A DNA stretch of 64,000 bases. It comes from Pseudomonas sp. TCU-HL1 (GTDB taxonomy: Bacteria > Pseudomonadota > Gammaproteobacteria > Pseudomonadales > Pseudomonadaceae). Location of the stretch: NCBI RefSeq assembly GCF_001708505.1, contig NZ_CP015992.1:4340001-4404000 (forward strand). The letters are read 5' to 3'. The notes beneath the pieces were generated by a model. That model did no database searches. It was not told the DNA's origin and saw only the letters and a program-made list of their open reading frames with translations. The position numbers and the translations under genes are program-made. Below, piece after piece: positions 15,199-23,609 of the stretch (position 1 is its first letter; each line of letters begins with the position of its first letter).

Positions 15199-16089
15199 AT
15201 GCCCGAGAAATCTGCCGCCCCGCTGCCTCGCAAGGGCCTGCTGCTCCGCCTGTTGCGCATCCTGGCCTGGCTGCTGATCCTCGTCGCGCTGGTGTGTGTG
15301 AGCCTCTACCTGCTCTTCGGTCCGGCGCACCTGATCGATCGCCTGAAGCCCTCATCGCCTGCATTTCCCGAGCAGGTCGTCGAGGAGCCCACCAGCACCG
15401 CGGCACCCACGCCCGTGCCGGCACCGATGCAGGCCCCCGCCGACTCGCGGGAGCTGGTGATGCTGACGATGGACAGCATCGAAGACATCTGGGGTGAGTT
15501 CCTGGCCCGTGGCGACTACGCCTACAAGAAGCCCAAGCTGACGCTCTACGAAGGCCGCATCGAAGCGCCCTGCCAACTCACCGGCTTCATCAGCGGGCCC
15601 TACTACTGCCCGAAGAGCATGCGCATGTACCTCGACCTGGCCTACCTCGACGAACTCAAACAACGCGCCCCGGAATTAGGCGACCTGGCCCGCACCTATG
15701 TGGTGGCCCATGAGGCGGCCCACCACATCCTGAACATCGTCGGCGTGGCGGGCTGGTTCCGGGAGTACAACATGGACCTCGATCCGTCGAAGCGAACCTC
15801 GACCCTGCAACTGGGCCAGGAGCTGGTGGCGGATTGCCTGGTGGGCAGCTGGATCACCTACGCCCAGCACAAATATGCCTGGATGAAACCCAAGGACCTG
15901 GAGCCGGCCTTGAAAGTGGTAATTGCCTATGGCCAGGAACGCACCAAGGCCCAGGGCAACGGCCAGCCCGTGGTCCCCGACCCGATGACCCTGGGCCGCC
16001 TCGAAACACGTCTGCACTGGCTGCAGGTAGGTGTGGAAACCGGCGATCCGCGGGAGTGCAGCCAGTTGTTCACGGGGGAGGAGGAATAG
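15199..16089 (+). CDS. Membrane-anchored putative neutral zinc metallopeptidase (YpfJ-like)
   Basis: The 296-residue protein has one N-terminal transmembrane anchor (about residues 14-40), a Pro/Ala/Thr-rich linker (about 60-80) and a C-terminal domain of the YpfJ-like neutral zinc metallopeptidase family (PF04228). The zinc motif HEAAHH (H171, E172, H175) is intact, with GQELVADC as the probable third-ligand region. The same frame is open for 1 kb upstream across the antisense strand of the kinase gene, but the ATG at 15199 with AGGA upstream gives the natural protein. Physiological substrate is unknown. The gene stands alone. Confidence 0.78.
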   Translation: MPEKSAAPLPRKGLLLRLLRILAWLLILVALVCVSLYLLFGPAHLIDRLKPSSPAFPEQVVEEPTSTAAPTPVPAPMQAPADSRELVMLTMDSIEDIWGEFLARGDYAYKKPKLTLYEGRIEAPCQLTGFISGPYYCPKSMRMYLDLAYLDELKQRAPELGDLARTYVVAHEAAHHILNIVGVAGWFREYNMDLDPSKRTSTLQLGQELVADCLVGSWITYAQHKYAWMKPKDLEPALKVVIAYGQERTKAQGNGQPVVPDPMTLGRLETRLHWLQVGVETGDPRECSQLFTGEEE

Positions 16090-16205
16090 GGGAAGGCGAA
16101 ACCAGAAACATCCCCAGAACTCGGCAAGCAGCTTGGCTCAGGACGTTCCAGCAGCACTCAATGCTGACCGAGCCATTGAACAGCTTGCCCGCCAACACGC
16201 GAGGA

Positions 16206-16994
16206 TCAGAACGATTCCGGCGGCTGCCCACCCATCCGCAGGCTGATGGCCTGGGCCGCCTGGTGCAGGCGCTCGGCAGCCGAACCCTGGGTATCGGCGC
16301 GGAACACGCTGGCGGCGCCTACCACCGTGATGACCCCAGCCAGCTTGCTGCCAGTGGCGAACAACGGCGCCGAGATCGCATTCACGCCCGGCATCAACAG
16401 GCCATGCACCGGATGCAGGCCGGTGGCGCGGATCTGCGCCATCTGCGCTTGCAGTTCCGTGGTTGCGGGCGCGCCTGGCTGGGCCAGTTCCTCGTCGCGC
16501 AGGAAGACCGTTTCGGCTTCAGGCAGGTAGGTGTTGAACACCAGGCCCGTGGAGGAACCCAGCAACGGCAGCACCGAACCCACCTGGGTCACCAGGGTCA
16601 CCGCGCGCAGGGCCTGCTCCACATGGACCACGGTTGGCCCCTTGTTGCCCCACACGGCAAGGAAGCAGGTTTCGTTCAGCGCGTCGCGCAATTCCACCAG
16701 GTGCGGCATGGAAACCCTCACCACATCCAGCCGCCCAATGGCGGCCAATCCCACCAGCAGCGCTTCACGACCAAGGCCATAGTGGTTGGTGGTGGCGTCC
16801 TGTTCGGCGAAGCCGCTGGCGATCAGCGCCTGAAGGTAGCGATGTACCTTGCTCGCCGGCATGCCGACGTGCTCGGCCAGTTTCGACAGCGAGGTAGCCG
16901 GTGCCAGTTCCGCCAACCCCTTGAGGATGTCGGTGCCCACTTCCGCGGCCTGCACCTTCTGCCGGCGCGGTGCGCTGTCGTTGTCGTTCGTCAT
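16206..16994 (-). CDS. hmgR: IclR family regulator of homogentisate catabolism (HmgR)
   Basis: The 262-residue protein has an N-terminal winged helix-turn-helix (about residues 18-80, including SLSKLAEHVGMPASKVHRYLQ split over two helices) and a C-terminal IclR effector-binding domain. It is divergent from hmgA, and a 17-bp palindrome lies between the two genes, as for the HmgR repressor of P. putida, which is released by homogentisate. The name rests on that synteny. Confidence 0.82.
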   Translation of the reverse strand: MTNDNDSAPRRQKVQAAEVGTDILKGLAELAPATSLSKLAEHVGMPASKVHRYLQALIASGFAEQDATTNHYGLGREALLVGLAAIGRLDVVRVSMPHLVELRDALNETCFLAVWGNKGPTVVHVEQALRAVTLVTQVGSVLPLLGSSTGLVFNTYLPEAETVFLRDEELAQPGAPATTELQAQMAQIRATGLHPVHGLLMPGVNAISAPLFATGSKLAGVITVVGAASVFRADTQGSAAERLHQAAQAISLRMGGQPPESF

Positions 16995-17053
16995 GTCCTG
17001 GCCTTGGTCGGTATGGAGGGCGCTGTTATAGCTTGACCCCTTTTGGCTTTCAA

Positions 17054-17070
17054 ATTACGTTATGCGTAAT
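17054..17070. promoter_or_regulatory. 17-bp palindromic operator for HmgR
   Basis: ATTACG (17054-17059) and CGTAAT (17065-17070) are exact inverted arms around TTATG. The site lies 29 bases before the hmgA ATG and 60 bases before hmgR. A 17-bp palindrome is the reported form of the HmgR operator in P. putida. Confidence 0.7.
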
Positions 17071-17098
17071 CAAATTACAAAAAAACATAGAGGTCGCC

Positions 17099-18394
17099 AT
17101 GGTCTCCCCCACCCCGCTCAGTTACCAGTCCGGTTTCGACAACGAGTTCAGCAGCGAAGCGCTGCCCGGCGCCCTGCCCGTTGGCCAGAACTCCCCGCAG
17201 AAAACGCCCTACGGCCTCTATGCCGAACTGCTTTCCGGTACCGCTTTCACGGTCCCGCGCAGCGAGGCCCGGCGAACCTGGATGTACCGCATCAAGCCTT
17301 CGGCCAACCATCCGCAATACCAGCGCCTGGAGCGCCAGATCGCCGGCAATCGCCTCGGTCCGGTGACACCCAACCGCCTGCGCTGGAACCCGCAGGACAT
17401 TCCAGCCGAACGCACCGACTTCATCGACGGCCTGGTGACCATCGCCGCCACCAGCGATGCCGAGCAGGCATCGGGCGTCAGCGTGCACCTGTTCCGCGCC
17501 AATGCCTCGATGCAGCGGGTGTTCTTCAATGCCGATGGCGAGCTGCTGATCGTTCCCGAACAGGGCCGCCTGCGAATCGCCACCGAACTGGGCCTGCTGG
17601 ACGTGGAGCCGCTGGAAATCGCGGTGATTCCGCGCGGCATGAAGTTCCGCGTCGAACTGCTGGATGCCACCGCCCGTGGCTATATCTGTGAGAACCACGG
17701 TGCCGCCCTGCGCCTGCCAGACCTCGGTCCCATCGGCAGCAACGGCCTGGCCAATCCGCGCGACTTCCTCGCTCCGGTGGCCCACTACGAAGACCTCGAT
17801 GCGCCGGTCGCCCTGGTACAGAAGTTCCTCGGCGAACTCTGGGCCACCGAGCTGGACCACTCGCCCCTGGACGTGGTCGCCTGGCACGGCAACAACGTGC
17901 CCTACAAGTACGACCTGCGCCGCTTCAACACCATCGGTACGGTGAGCTACGACCACCCGGACCCGTCGATCTTCACCGTGCTCACCTCGCCCAGCGACAC
18001 CTTTGGTCAGGCCAACGTCGACTTCGTGATCTTCCCGCCGCGCTGGATGGTGGCGGAGAAGACCTTCCGTCCGCCGTGGTTCCACCGCAACCTGATGAAC
18101 GAATTCATGGGCCTGATCCAGGGCGTCTACGACGCCAAGGCTGAAGGCTTCGCCCCGGGTGGCGCCTCCCTGCACAATTGCATGAGCGCCCACGGCCCGG
18201 ACAACGCCACCACCACCGCCGCCATCGCCGCCGATCTGAAACCGCACAAGATCGACAACACAATGGCCTTCATGTTCGAGACCTGCCGCGTACTGCGCCC
18301 CAGCCAGTACGCGCTGGAATGCCCACAACTGCAGAGCGACTACGATGCATGCTGGGCCGGCATGACCAAGACTTTCGACAAGGGCAGGATTTGA
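17099..18394 (+). CDS. hmgA: Homogentisate 1,2-dioxygenase
   Basis: The 431-residue enzyme opens the homogentisate ring to maleylacetoacetate in tyrosine/phenylalanine breakdown. The N-terminus SGFDNEFSSEALPGALP is diagnostic. Iron ligands and active-site residues appear in PPWFHRNLMNEFMG (His and Glu) and SLHNCMSAHGPD (His). Length is normal. The start ATG follows GAGGT. The fumarylacetoacetase gene begins two bases after the stop codon. Expression is expected to be repressed by HmgR and induced by homogentisate. Confidence 0.95.
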   Translation: MVSPTPLSYQSGFDNEFSSEALPGALPVGQNSPQKTPYGLYAELLSGTAFTVPRSEARRTWMYRIKPSANHPQYQRLERQIAGNRLGPVTPNRLRWNPQDIPAERTDFIDGLVTIAATSDAEQASGVSVHLFRANASMQRVFFNADGELLIVPEQGRLRIATELGLLDVEPLEIAVIPRGMKFRVELLDATARGYICENHGAALRLPDLGPIGSNGLANPRDFLAPVAHYEDLDAPVALVQKFLGELWATELDHSPLDVVAWHGNNVPYKYDLRRFNTIGTVSYDHPDPSIFTVLTSPSDTFGQANVDFVIFPPRWMVAEKTFRPPWFHRNLMNEFMGLIQGVYDAKAEGFAPGGASLHNCMSAHGPDNATTTAAIAADLKPHKIDNTMAFMFETCRVLRPSQYALECPQLQSDYDACWAGMTKTFDKGRI

Positions 18395-18395
18395 T

Positions 18396-19700
18396 ATGAC
18401 CCAAGCAGACCACCGCCGCAGCTGGATCGCCTCCGCCAACGGCCACCCGGACTTCCCCCTGCAGAACCTGCCGCTGGGCATCTTCAGCCCGGCCGGCGCC
18501 TCGCCGCGTGGCGGCGTGGCCATCGGCGACGCCATCTTCGACCTCAAGGTGGCCAGCGATGCCGGCCTGTTCAGCGGTGAAGCCGCTGAAGCCGCGCAGT
18601 CAGCCTGTGGCGACAGCCTCAACGCCTTCTTCGCCCTTGGCAGCTCCGCCCGCCGCGCCCTGCGCGCCCAGCTGCAAGAGCTGCTGGCCGAAGGCAGCAG
18701 TGCCCAGGAGCGCCTGGAAGCCATGGGCCAGGCCCTGCTGCCAGCCGCGTCCATCTGCCAATTGCACCTGCCGGCCAAAGTGGGCGACTACACCGACTTC
18801 TATGTAGGCATCCACCACGCCAACAACGTCGGCCGCCTGTTCCGCCCGGACAACCCGCTGCTGCCCAACTACAAGTACGTGCCCATCGGCTACCACGGCC
18901 GCGCGTCCACCGTCTGCGTCTCCGGGACCCCGGTGCGCCGCCCCATCGGCCAAACCCTGCCGCCGGGCCAGGACGTACCGAGCTTCGGCCCCAGCAAGCG
19001 CCTGGACTACGAACTGGAACTGGGCATCTGGATCGGCCAGGGCAACGAGATGGGCGAGTCCATCGCCATCGCCGACGCCCAGCAGCACATCGCCGGCTAC
19101 TGCCTGCTCAACGACTGGTCGGCACGCGACGTTCAGGCCTGGGAATACCAGCCGCTCGGTCCCTTCCTGGCGAAGAACTTCGGCACCACGGTGTCGCCCT
19201 GGGTGGTCACCGCCGAAGCCCTGGAACCCTTCCGTGCCACCCAGCCGGCACGCCCCGAAGGTGATCCGCAGCCTCTGCCCTACCTGCTGGACGAGGCGGA
19301 CCAGGCCAAGGGCGCCTTCGATATCGAACTGGAAGTGCTGATCCTCACCGCCGCCATGCGCGAACAAGGCCTGCCGCCCCACCGCCTGGCACTGAGCAAC
19401 ACCCTGAACATGTACTGGACCGTGGCGCAGATGGTCGCCCACCACAGCGTTGGCGGCTGCAAGCTGCAACCTGGCGACCTGTTCGGCTCCGGCACCCTGT
19501 CCGGCCCCCAGCCGGAAGCCTTCGGCAGCCTGCTGGAAAGCACCTTCGGCGGCAAGCAAGCGATCAGCCTGCCAGGCGGCGAGCAGCGCACCTTCCTGCA
19601 AGATGGGGATGAAGTGATCCTGCGCGCTCGTTGCCAGCGGGAGGGATACCCCGGCATCGGCTTCGGCGAATGTCGCGGAGTATTGCTGGCGGCACGCTAA
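18396..19700 (+). CDS. fahA: Fumarylacetoacetase
   Basis: The 434-residue hydrolase splits fumarylacetoacetate into fumarate and acetoacetate, the last step of homogentisate catabolism. It contains the family hallmark LNDWSARDVQAWEYQPLGPF and DFYVGIHHANNVG with the catalytic histidine region. It lies directly behind hmgA. In many Pseudomonas the operon continues with maleylacetoacetate isomerase (maiA), but here a terminator-like hairpin and an oppositely oriented gene follow, so the isomerase must be encoded elsewhere or replaced. Confidence 0.94.
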   Translation: MTQADHRRSWIASANGHPDFPLQNLPLGIFSPAGASPRGGVAIGDAIFDLKVASDAGLFSGEAAEAAQSACGDSLNAFFALGSSARRALRAQLQELLAEGSSAQERLEAMGQALLPAASICQLHLPAKVGDYTDFYVGIHHANNVGRLFRPDNPLLPNYKYVPIGYHGRASTVCVSGTPVRRPIGQTLPPGQDVPSFGPSKRLDYELELGIWIGQGNEMGESIAIADAQQHIAGYCLLNDWSARDVQAWEYQPLGPFLAKNFGTTVSPWVVTAEALEPFRATQPARPEGDPQPLPYLLDEADQAKGAFDIELEVLILTAAMREQGLPPHRLALSNTLNMYWTVAQMVAHHSVGGCKLQPGDLFGSGTLSGPQPEAFGSLLESTFGGKQAISLPGGEQRTFLQDGDEVILRARCQREGYPGIGFGECRGVLLAAR

Positions 19701-19709
19701 GAGGAAGAC

Positions 19710-19733
19710 GGGGGCAATCGAATGGTTGCCCCC
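19710..19733 (+). terminator. Intrinsic terminator-like hairpin after fahA
   Basis: GGGGGCAA (19710-19717) pairs exactly with TTGCCCCC (19726-19733). The following AGTCGTTTCT has only a short T tract. It sits between the convergent fahA and glycine-rich protein genes and may serve both. Confidence 0.55.
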
Positions 19734-19741
19734 AGTCGTTT

Positions 19742-20233
19742 CTAGCGGTGGCTCTTGCCGTCGTTCTTGCTCGAAGAAACGCCTGCCTTGCCCAGACCAT
19801 CGGAGTTGTGGTCGCCGGGAGTGGTATCGGCAACTGCTCGGGCGTTAGCCAGACCGCGACTGTCTTTGTCACGGGCGACGGCGGACGTCGCTACGCCATG
19901 GCCGTTGTCATCATTGCGCAGGCTTCCGTAGTGGTTGCCCTTGTCCTCGCCATTGCGGGTGGCCTTGCCCGCGTGATCGGCGCTCTTGCCGTAGCCGTGG
20001 CCTTTGCCGTCGTGGCTGCCGGCATGACCGCCGCCAACGCCGCCACCGAACCCGCCGCCATGGCCACCACCATGCCCGCCACCGTTGCCACCGCCATTAC
20101 CGCCACCGTTCCCGCCACCATTGCCTCGGGCGTAGGCGGAGTCGACCAGGGATGCACCGCCTGGCAGGACGGTACCCGCCGCAAGGACCATCGCGCAGGT
20201 GGCCGCGGCCAACAGGGTTTTCTTATTGATCAA
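19742..20233 (-). CDS. Exported glycine/histidine-rich low-complexity protein
   Basis: The 163-residue protein begins with a signal peptide (MINKKTLLAAATCAMVL and further hydrophobic residues, cleavage near AYA-RG). The mature part starts with repeated GGGN/GGGH units (about residues 35-75) and continues as a hydrophilic Lys/Asp/His-rich tail. The histidines could bind metal, but no known domain is visible. The ATG has a GGAGG-type site. Function is unknown; the opposite-strand gene at 20467 encodes another small exported basic protein and both may act in the envelope. Confidence 0.6.
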   Translation of the reverse strand: MINKKTLLAAATCAMVLAAGTVLPGGASLVDSAYARGNGGGNGGGNGGGNGGGHGGGHGGGFGGGVGGGHAGSHDGKGHGYGKSADHAGKATRNGEDKGNHYGSLRNDDNGHGVATSAVARDKDSRGLANARAVADTTPGDHNSDGLGKAGVSSSKNDGKSHR

Positions 20234-20466
20234 TTTGGAGCCTCCAGAGGCTTTCTTTCACGATACGTCCTGAGACTCCGGCACCGTGTGCCGGTTCACC
20301 CGCGGACGACGAATGGAGGCATCTGCCGATACCGGGTTGCCGGGATTTGAAGCTGTTCATGTTTCGGCCAATTCGCAACACCGGAAACTCTGCAATAGTG
20401 GCGGCACTCGCCCCTGCTTTCGCAGTCCACCAGCAAAGGGAACAGTCCCTCATGGAGACCACGGAC

Positions 20467-20880
20467 ATGACCAGAACCCGCACGCTCATCGCAACATTCA
20501 CCAGCCTTGTCCTCATCGCCGGCTCGCCCGCCCTGCTGGCCGACCCTGGCAAAGGCAAGGGACACGACAAGGGCCACTCCAGCGCGCAAGGCAACAACTG
20601 GTCCGGGGGCCCGCAGGTGGATATCGGCGGCATCCGCATCATCCTCGGCGATAACCGCGAATACTGGGGGCCCGCCCAATCCCTGCCGCCGGGTATCCAG
20701 AAGAACCTGGCACGCGGCAAGCCGCTGCCGCCGGGGATCGCCAAGAAACTCGACGGCCGCCTGGTCAACCGCCTGCCCCATTACGAAGGCTACGACTGGG
20801 TCCGCGCCGGTACCGACCTGATCCTGGTCGCGGTGGCCACGGGGATCATCCATGAAGTGCTGCAAGACGTGATGGATTGA
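20467..20880 (+). CDS. Small exported RcnB/CigR-like protein
   Basis: The 137-residue protein has a signal peptide (TRTRTLIATFTSLVLIAGS, cleavage near LLA-DP), a basic Gly/His-rich linker, and the paired motif LPPGIQKNLARGKPLPPGI. That motif is shared by RcnB-like and CigR-family envelope proteins. A hydrophobic segment lies near the C-terminus (ILVAVATGIIHEVL). The ATG at 20467 has GGAG nine bases upstream; ATG 20452 is an alternative. RcnB modulates Ni/Co efflux in E. coli, but family members vary and no link to the dme locus is shown. Confidence 0.6.
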   Translation: MTRTRTLIATFTSLVLIAGSPALLADPGKGKGHDKGHSSAQGNNWSGGPQVDIGGIRIILGDNREYWGPAQSLPPGIQKNLARGKPLPPGIAKKLDGRLVNRLPHYEGYDWVRAGTDLILVAVATGIIHEVLQDVMD

Positions 20881-20906
20881 CTGCCACACCTCGCCCGTGC
20901 CCATCC

Positions 20907-20930
20907 TGTGGGAGCGAATTCATTCGCGAT
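20907..20930. repeat. GTGGGAGCGAATTCATTCGCGA-type REP half-site
   Basis: A single copy of the commonest Pseudomonas intergenic repeat in this window, with an internal GAATTC palindrome. Other copies occur at 23435-23472, 26857-26894, 40410-40541, 46789-46812, 55252-55340 and 62475-62536. Confidence 0.6.
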
Positions 20931-20946
20931 TGGCCGCCATTGTCCC

Positions 20947-21043
20947 GTAGGTTGGTCCGAGCGAAGCGAGGCCCAACGAAGCACGCTCCACCCCGCACTG
21001 TTGGGCTTCGCTCCTCTGCGGAACGCCGCCCGGCCCAACCTAC
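20947..21043. repeat. GTAGGTTGG...CCAACCTAC inverted repeat
   Basis: The element starts with GTAGGTTGGTCCGAGCG and ends with CGGCCCAACCTAC, with internal GGCCCAACG and CGTTGGGC-like arms. A single half copy occurs at 46831-46859. This is a second repeat family in the same genome. Confidence 0.6.
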
Positions 21044-21066
21044 AAAGGCGCGTTCATTGCCTGGCC

Positions 21067-21825
21067 TCAGGCCAGTTCCGCTGAGGTTTCGCCGGAGCGG
21101 TTGCGGGTAGTGCCGCGCATGGCAACCACCACCATCACCAGCAATACAGCAGCCAGGATCGCGGAGGAGCCGACGGTGCCAAAGCCCAACCCGCCCTTGT
21201 CCGGCATCTTGGTCAGTACATCGCCCAGGGTCGCGCCGAAGGGCCGGGTCAGGACGAAAGCGATCCAGAACAGCGCCACCGGGGAAATTTTCGTGGCGTA
21301 GCGCGCCACCGCCACCAAGGCAATCAGACTGCCCACCAGCAGCGCCCCACCGGCAAAGCCAAGACCGGAGTCATCCGCCAGGTAGTCGCCCAGGGCGGTG
21401 CCCAGGGTGTTGGAGAAGAGGATGGCCACCCAGTAGAAGAGCTCGCCCTTGCGGTTGGCGATGCGCTCCACCGACAGGGAACCTTCGCTGAAGCGCCAGA
21501 CCGCGAAGACCGTCAGCAGGATACCGATCAGGATCGCCGAGCCGGTGGCGTAGCCCAGGCCCAGGGTGCGGTCCATGAAGTCCGACATGGTGGTGCCGGC
21601 GGTGCTGGTGGCGAGGATCACCAGCCAGTAGAGGGCCGGGTTGTAGCGACGGGACATCAGTTGCCCAGTCAGCGCGACCAGGAACAGGCTGAAGAGGATC
21701 AGCGAACTCATGGCATAGCCGACGTCGAGGGTCATGGACAACAGGTCGCCGGCGGTTTCCCCCAGGGTAGTGGCGCAAATCTTCATCACCCAGAAGGCCA
21801 GGGTGATCTGAGGCAATTTGTTCAT
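21067..21825 (-). CDS. Multi-pass membrane protein of the COG4705 type with four internal repeats
   Basis: The 252-residue protein has about eight hydrophobic segments. The motif TxGxTxxDxxxxxxxLGYAxGS recurs four times: TLGETAGDLLSMTLDVGYAMSS, TAGTTMSDFM with GLGYATGSAIL, TLGTALGDYL with GLGFAGGALL, and PFGATLGDVL with GLGFGTVGSSAIL. Each repeat places a conserved Asp in a membrane segment, which suggests a transporter built from duplicated units. The ATG follows AAGGAG. Substrate unknown; relatives are annotated only as membrane-anchored proteins. Confidence 0.7.
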   Translation of the reverse strand: MNKLPQITLAFWVMKICATTLGETAGDLLSMTLDVGYAMSSLILFSLFLVALTGQLMSRRYNPALYWLVILATSTAGTTMSDFMDRTLGLGYATGSAILIGILLTVFAVWRFSEGSLSVERIANRKGELFYWVAILFSNTLGTALGDYLADDSGLGFAGGALLVGSLIALVAVARYATKISPVALFWIAFVLTRPFGATLGDVLTKMPDKGGLGFGTVGSSAILAAVLLVMVVVAMRGTTRNRSGETSAELA

Positions 21826-22127
21826 TGGTTTGGCTCCTTAAGCCGTCGATGAGCCGGTGCCAGCCTTCCACCCATCCCCCGGCGGCGCGGCTGCATCCAG
21901 CGATCAGGCACCTGCCTGCGCGCCAACCCTAAGCAGCGACAGGTGAAAAAGGAGTCAAGAATTCATCACAAGAACGTTCAGCGCCTCAGTTGGGCCAACA
22001 CGAGCATTGATGCAATTTTTTTGCACTGGAACAGCAATAACATTCATTAGCCTTCTACTTTTTCACCCCTTAGCATGCGTCCATCCCCGACGCCCGGCCC
22101 GGCCCGGCTTGCGCAAGCAGGCCTCCC
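21826..22127. other. Intergenic region between divergent membrane-protein genes
   Basis: About 300 bases with no convincing gene. The stretch around 21950-22070 is AT-rich (ATTCATCACAAG, TGCAATTTTTTTGCA, CATTCATTAGCC) and is the likely promoter zone for both the COG4705-type gene and the HPP-CBS gene. The TGCAATTTTTTTGCA word is itself an inverted repeat of TGCAA and TTGCA. Confidence 0.35.
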
Positions 22128-22230
22128 GAGGAACCGTGCGCGAGAAAAAGACGTTTCCATATCCAAGGATGGAGCCCCCACCCCAGTGGGGTTGAGAGGT
22201 CAGCTGGCCTAACCGGCGCCTCTCCTTTTA
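22128..22230 (+). promoter_or_regulatory. Structured leader ending in a terminator-like hairpin before the HPP-CBS gene
   Basis: Two hairpins follow each other: CCCCAC (22176-22181) with GTGGGG (22186-22191), then GAGAGG (22194-22199) with CCTCTC (22219-22224), extended internally by GCTGG/CCGGC and followed by CTTTTA. The second is terminator-like and ends only 23 bases before the ATG at 22253. Such an arrangement is typical of attenuators and riboswitches. The upstream part matches no riboswitch consensus that could be recognised by eye. Confidence 0.4.
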
Positions 22231-22252
22231 TCAACTGCCCAGTGTCATACCC

Positions 22253-23419
22253 ATGCCCAAGAACCCTCTGCGTCTCGGGTGGCAGCGCCTGTTGCCGGAC
22301 GCCAGTAACGCCCCTCCCCGGGAGTGGCTGCGCGCCGCCATCGGTGGCTGCATCGCCGTCGCCCTGGCCACCCTGGCCTGCATCCAGCTACTCGGAGCCG
22401 ACCTGGCGTTGCGCCTGGCCGCACCTTTTGCCGCATCGTCCGTGCTGCTTTTCGCCGTGACCTCCAGCCCCGTGGCCCAGCCTTGGCCGGTAGTCGCTGG
22501 CAATGTGCTGTCGGCCGCCATCGGCCTGCTGGTCGGTCATTGGGGACTGCCCCCGCTGGCAACGGCCGCCCTTGCCTTCGGTCTGGCTCTGGTGGCGATG
22601 CAGGCGCTGCGCTGCCTGCACCCGCCAAGTTGTGCGGTAGCCCTGGGTGCCGCGTTAAGTGGACCGGTACTGGCTGCGCAAGGTTGGCACCTGCTGTTGC
22701 CGGTGTTGCTGGGATCGCTGGTGCTGGTGGGCACGGCGTTGCTGTTCAACAACCTCAGTGGCGTCCCTTACCCGCGCAAGCTCGCCCATCCGGCCAGTAG
22801 CCCGCACCTCACCGCCGACCCGTTGCCAGGCGAGCGCAATGGCATTGCCGAAGTGGATCTCGACCACGCGCTGGCCGAGTTCGGCAGCTTCGTCGATGTG
22901 ACCCGCGATGACCTCCAGCGCCTGCTGCAGCTCACTGAAAAGCACGCCCTGCGCCGTACCATGGGCGACCTGCGAGCGGCGCGAATCATGTCCCGCGACC
23001 TGCGCACGATCGGCCCGCAGGCACCGGTCAGCGAGGCCTGGCGCCTGCTCGACCAGCATCATCTGAAAGCCCTGCCGGTACTGGACGACAAGCAGCATCT
23101 GGTGGGCATCCTGACCCTCTCCGACCTGCTCGGCCACGCCGCTGGCGCAGCGCCCCGCAGCCTCGCCGAGCGCTTCCGTGCCCGCCGCGAAGCGCCGGTA
23201 TCGCGCTTGATGAGCCGCCCGGTGCGCTGCGTGACCGTGGACACACCGGTGGTGGAACTGGTGTCGCTGCTGTCCGACCAGGGCCTGCATTGCCTGCCGG
23301 TGCTGGACGACAGTGGCCGCGTGGTGGGGATCATCAGCCAGAGCGACCTGATCGCCGCGCTCTACCGCAACTGGCTGCAGGACCTGCACCAGCAGCCGGT
23401 GTTGCAGTTGGCGAGTTGA
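22253..23419 (+). CDS. HPP family membrane protein with two C-terminal CBS domains
   Basis: The 388-residue protein has an N-terminal HPP domain with four to five transmembrane helices (about residues 25-170) and the diagnostic LHPPSCA motif. A cytoplasmic CBS pair follows (about 240-375), including VLDDKQHLVGILTLSDLL and VLDDSGRVVGIISQSDLI. HPP proteins have been implicated in nitrite transport in plastids and cyanobacteria; the bacterial CBS-fused type is less understood. The CBS pair suggests gating by adenine nucleotides. The terminator-like leader suggests regulation by transcription attenuation. Confidence 0.82.
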   Translation: MPKNPLRLGWQRLLPDASNAPPREWLRAAIGGCIAVALATLACIQLLGADLALRLAAPFAASSVLLFAVTSSPVAQPWPVVAGNVLSAAIGLLVGHWGLPPLATAALAFGLALVAMQALRCLHPPSCAVALGAALSGPVLAAQGWHLLLPVLLGSLVLVGTALLFNNLSGVPYPRKLAHPASSPHLTADPLPGERNGIAEVDLDHALAEFGSFVDVTRDDLQRLLQLTEKHALRRTMGDLRAARIMSRDLRTIGPQAPVSEAWRLLDQHHLKALPVLDDKQHLVGILTLSDLLGHAAGAAPRSLAERFRARREAPVSRLMSRPVRCVTVDTPVVELVSLLSDQGLHCLPVLDDSGRVVGIISQSDLIAALYRNWLQDLHQQPVLQLAS

Positions 23420-23434
23420 GTCCCGCACGCACCT

Positions 23435-23472
23435 GTGGGAGCGATTTCAATCGCGAATGAATTCGCTCCCAC
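23435..23472. repeat. Paired GTGGGAGCG...CGCTCCCAC REP element
   Basis: The arms GTGGGAGCGA and TTCGCTCCCAC form an inverted pair around TTTCAATCGCGAATGAA. It lies 15 bases after the HPP-CBS gene and can form a long hairpin in RNA. Confidence 0.7.
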
Positions 23473-23521
23473 CGAAACACCGTGGTAAATCCGTGGTGCG
23501 CACCGACCTGCACACTTCACC

Positions 23522-23586
23522 GTAGGGTGCGCCGCGCGCACCGAAACACCGCGCGGAATCTGTGGTGCGCACACGGCACGCCCTAC
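23522..23586. repeat. GTAGGGTGCGCC...GGCACGCCCTAC repeat
   Basis: An imperfect inverted repeat of the GTAGGGTGCGC family, with internal GCGCACC and GGTGCGC arms. It separates the HPP-CBS gene from the convergent LysR gene. Confidence 0.6.
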
Positions 23587-23609
23587 CTGAGCACCGGGCG
23601 GTTACGGGC

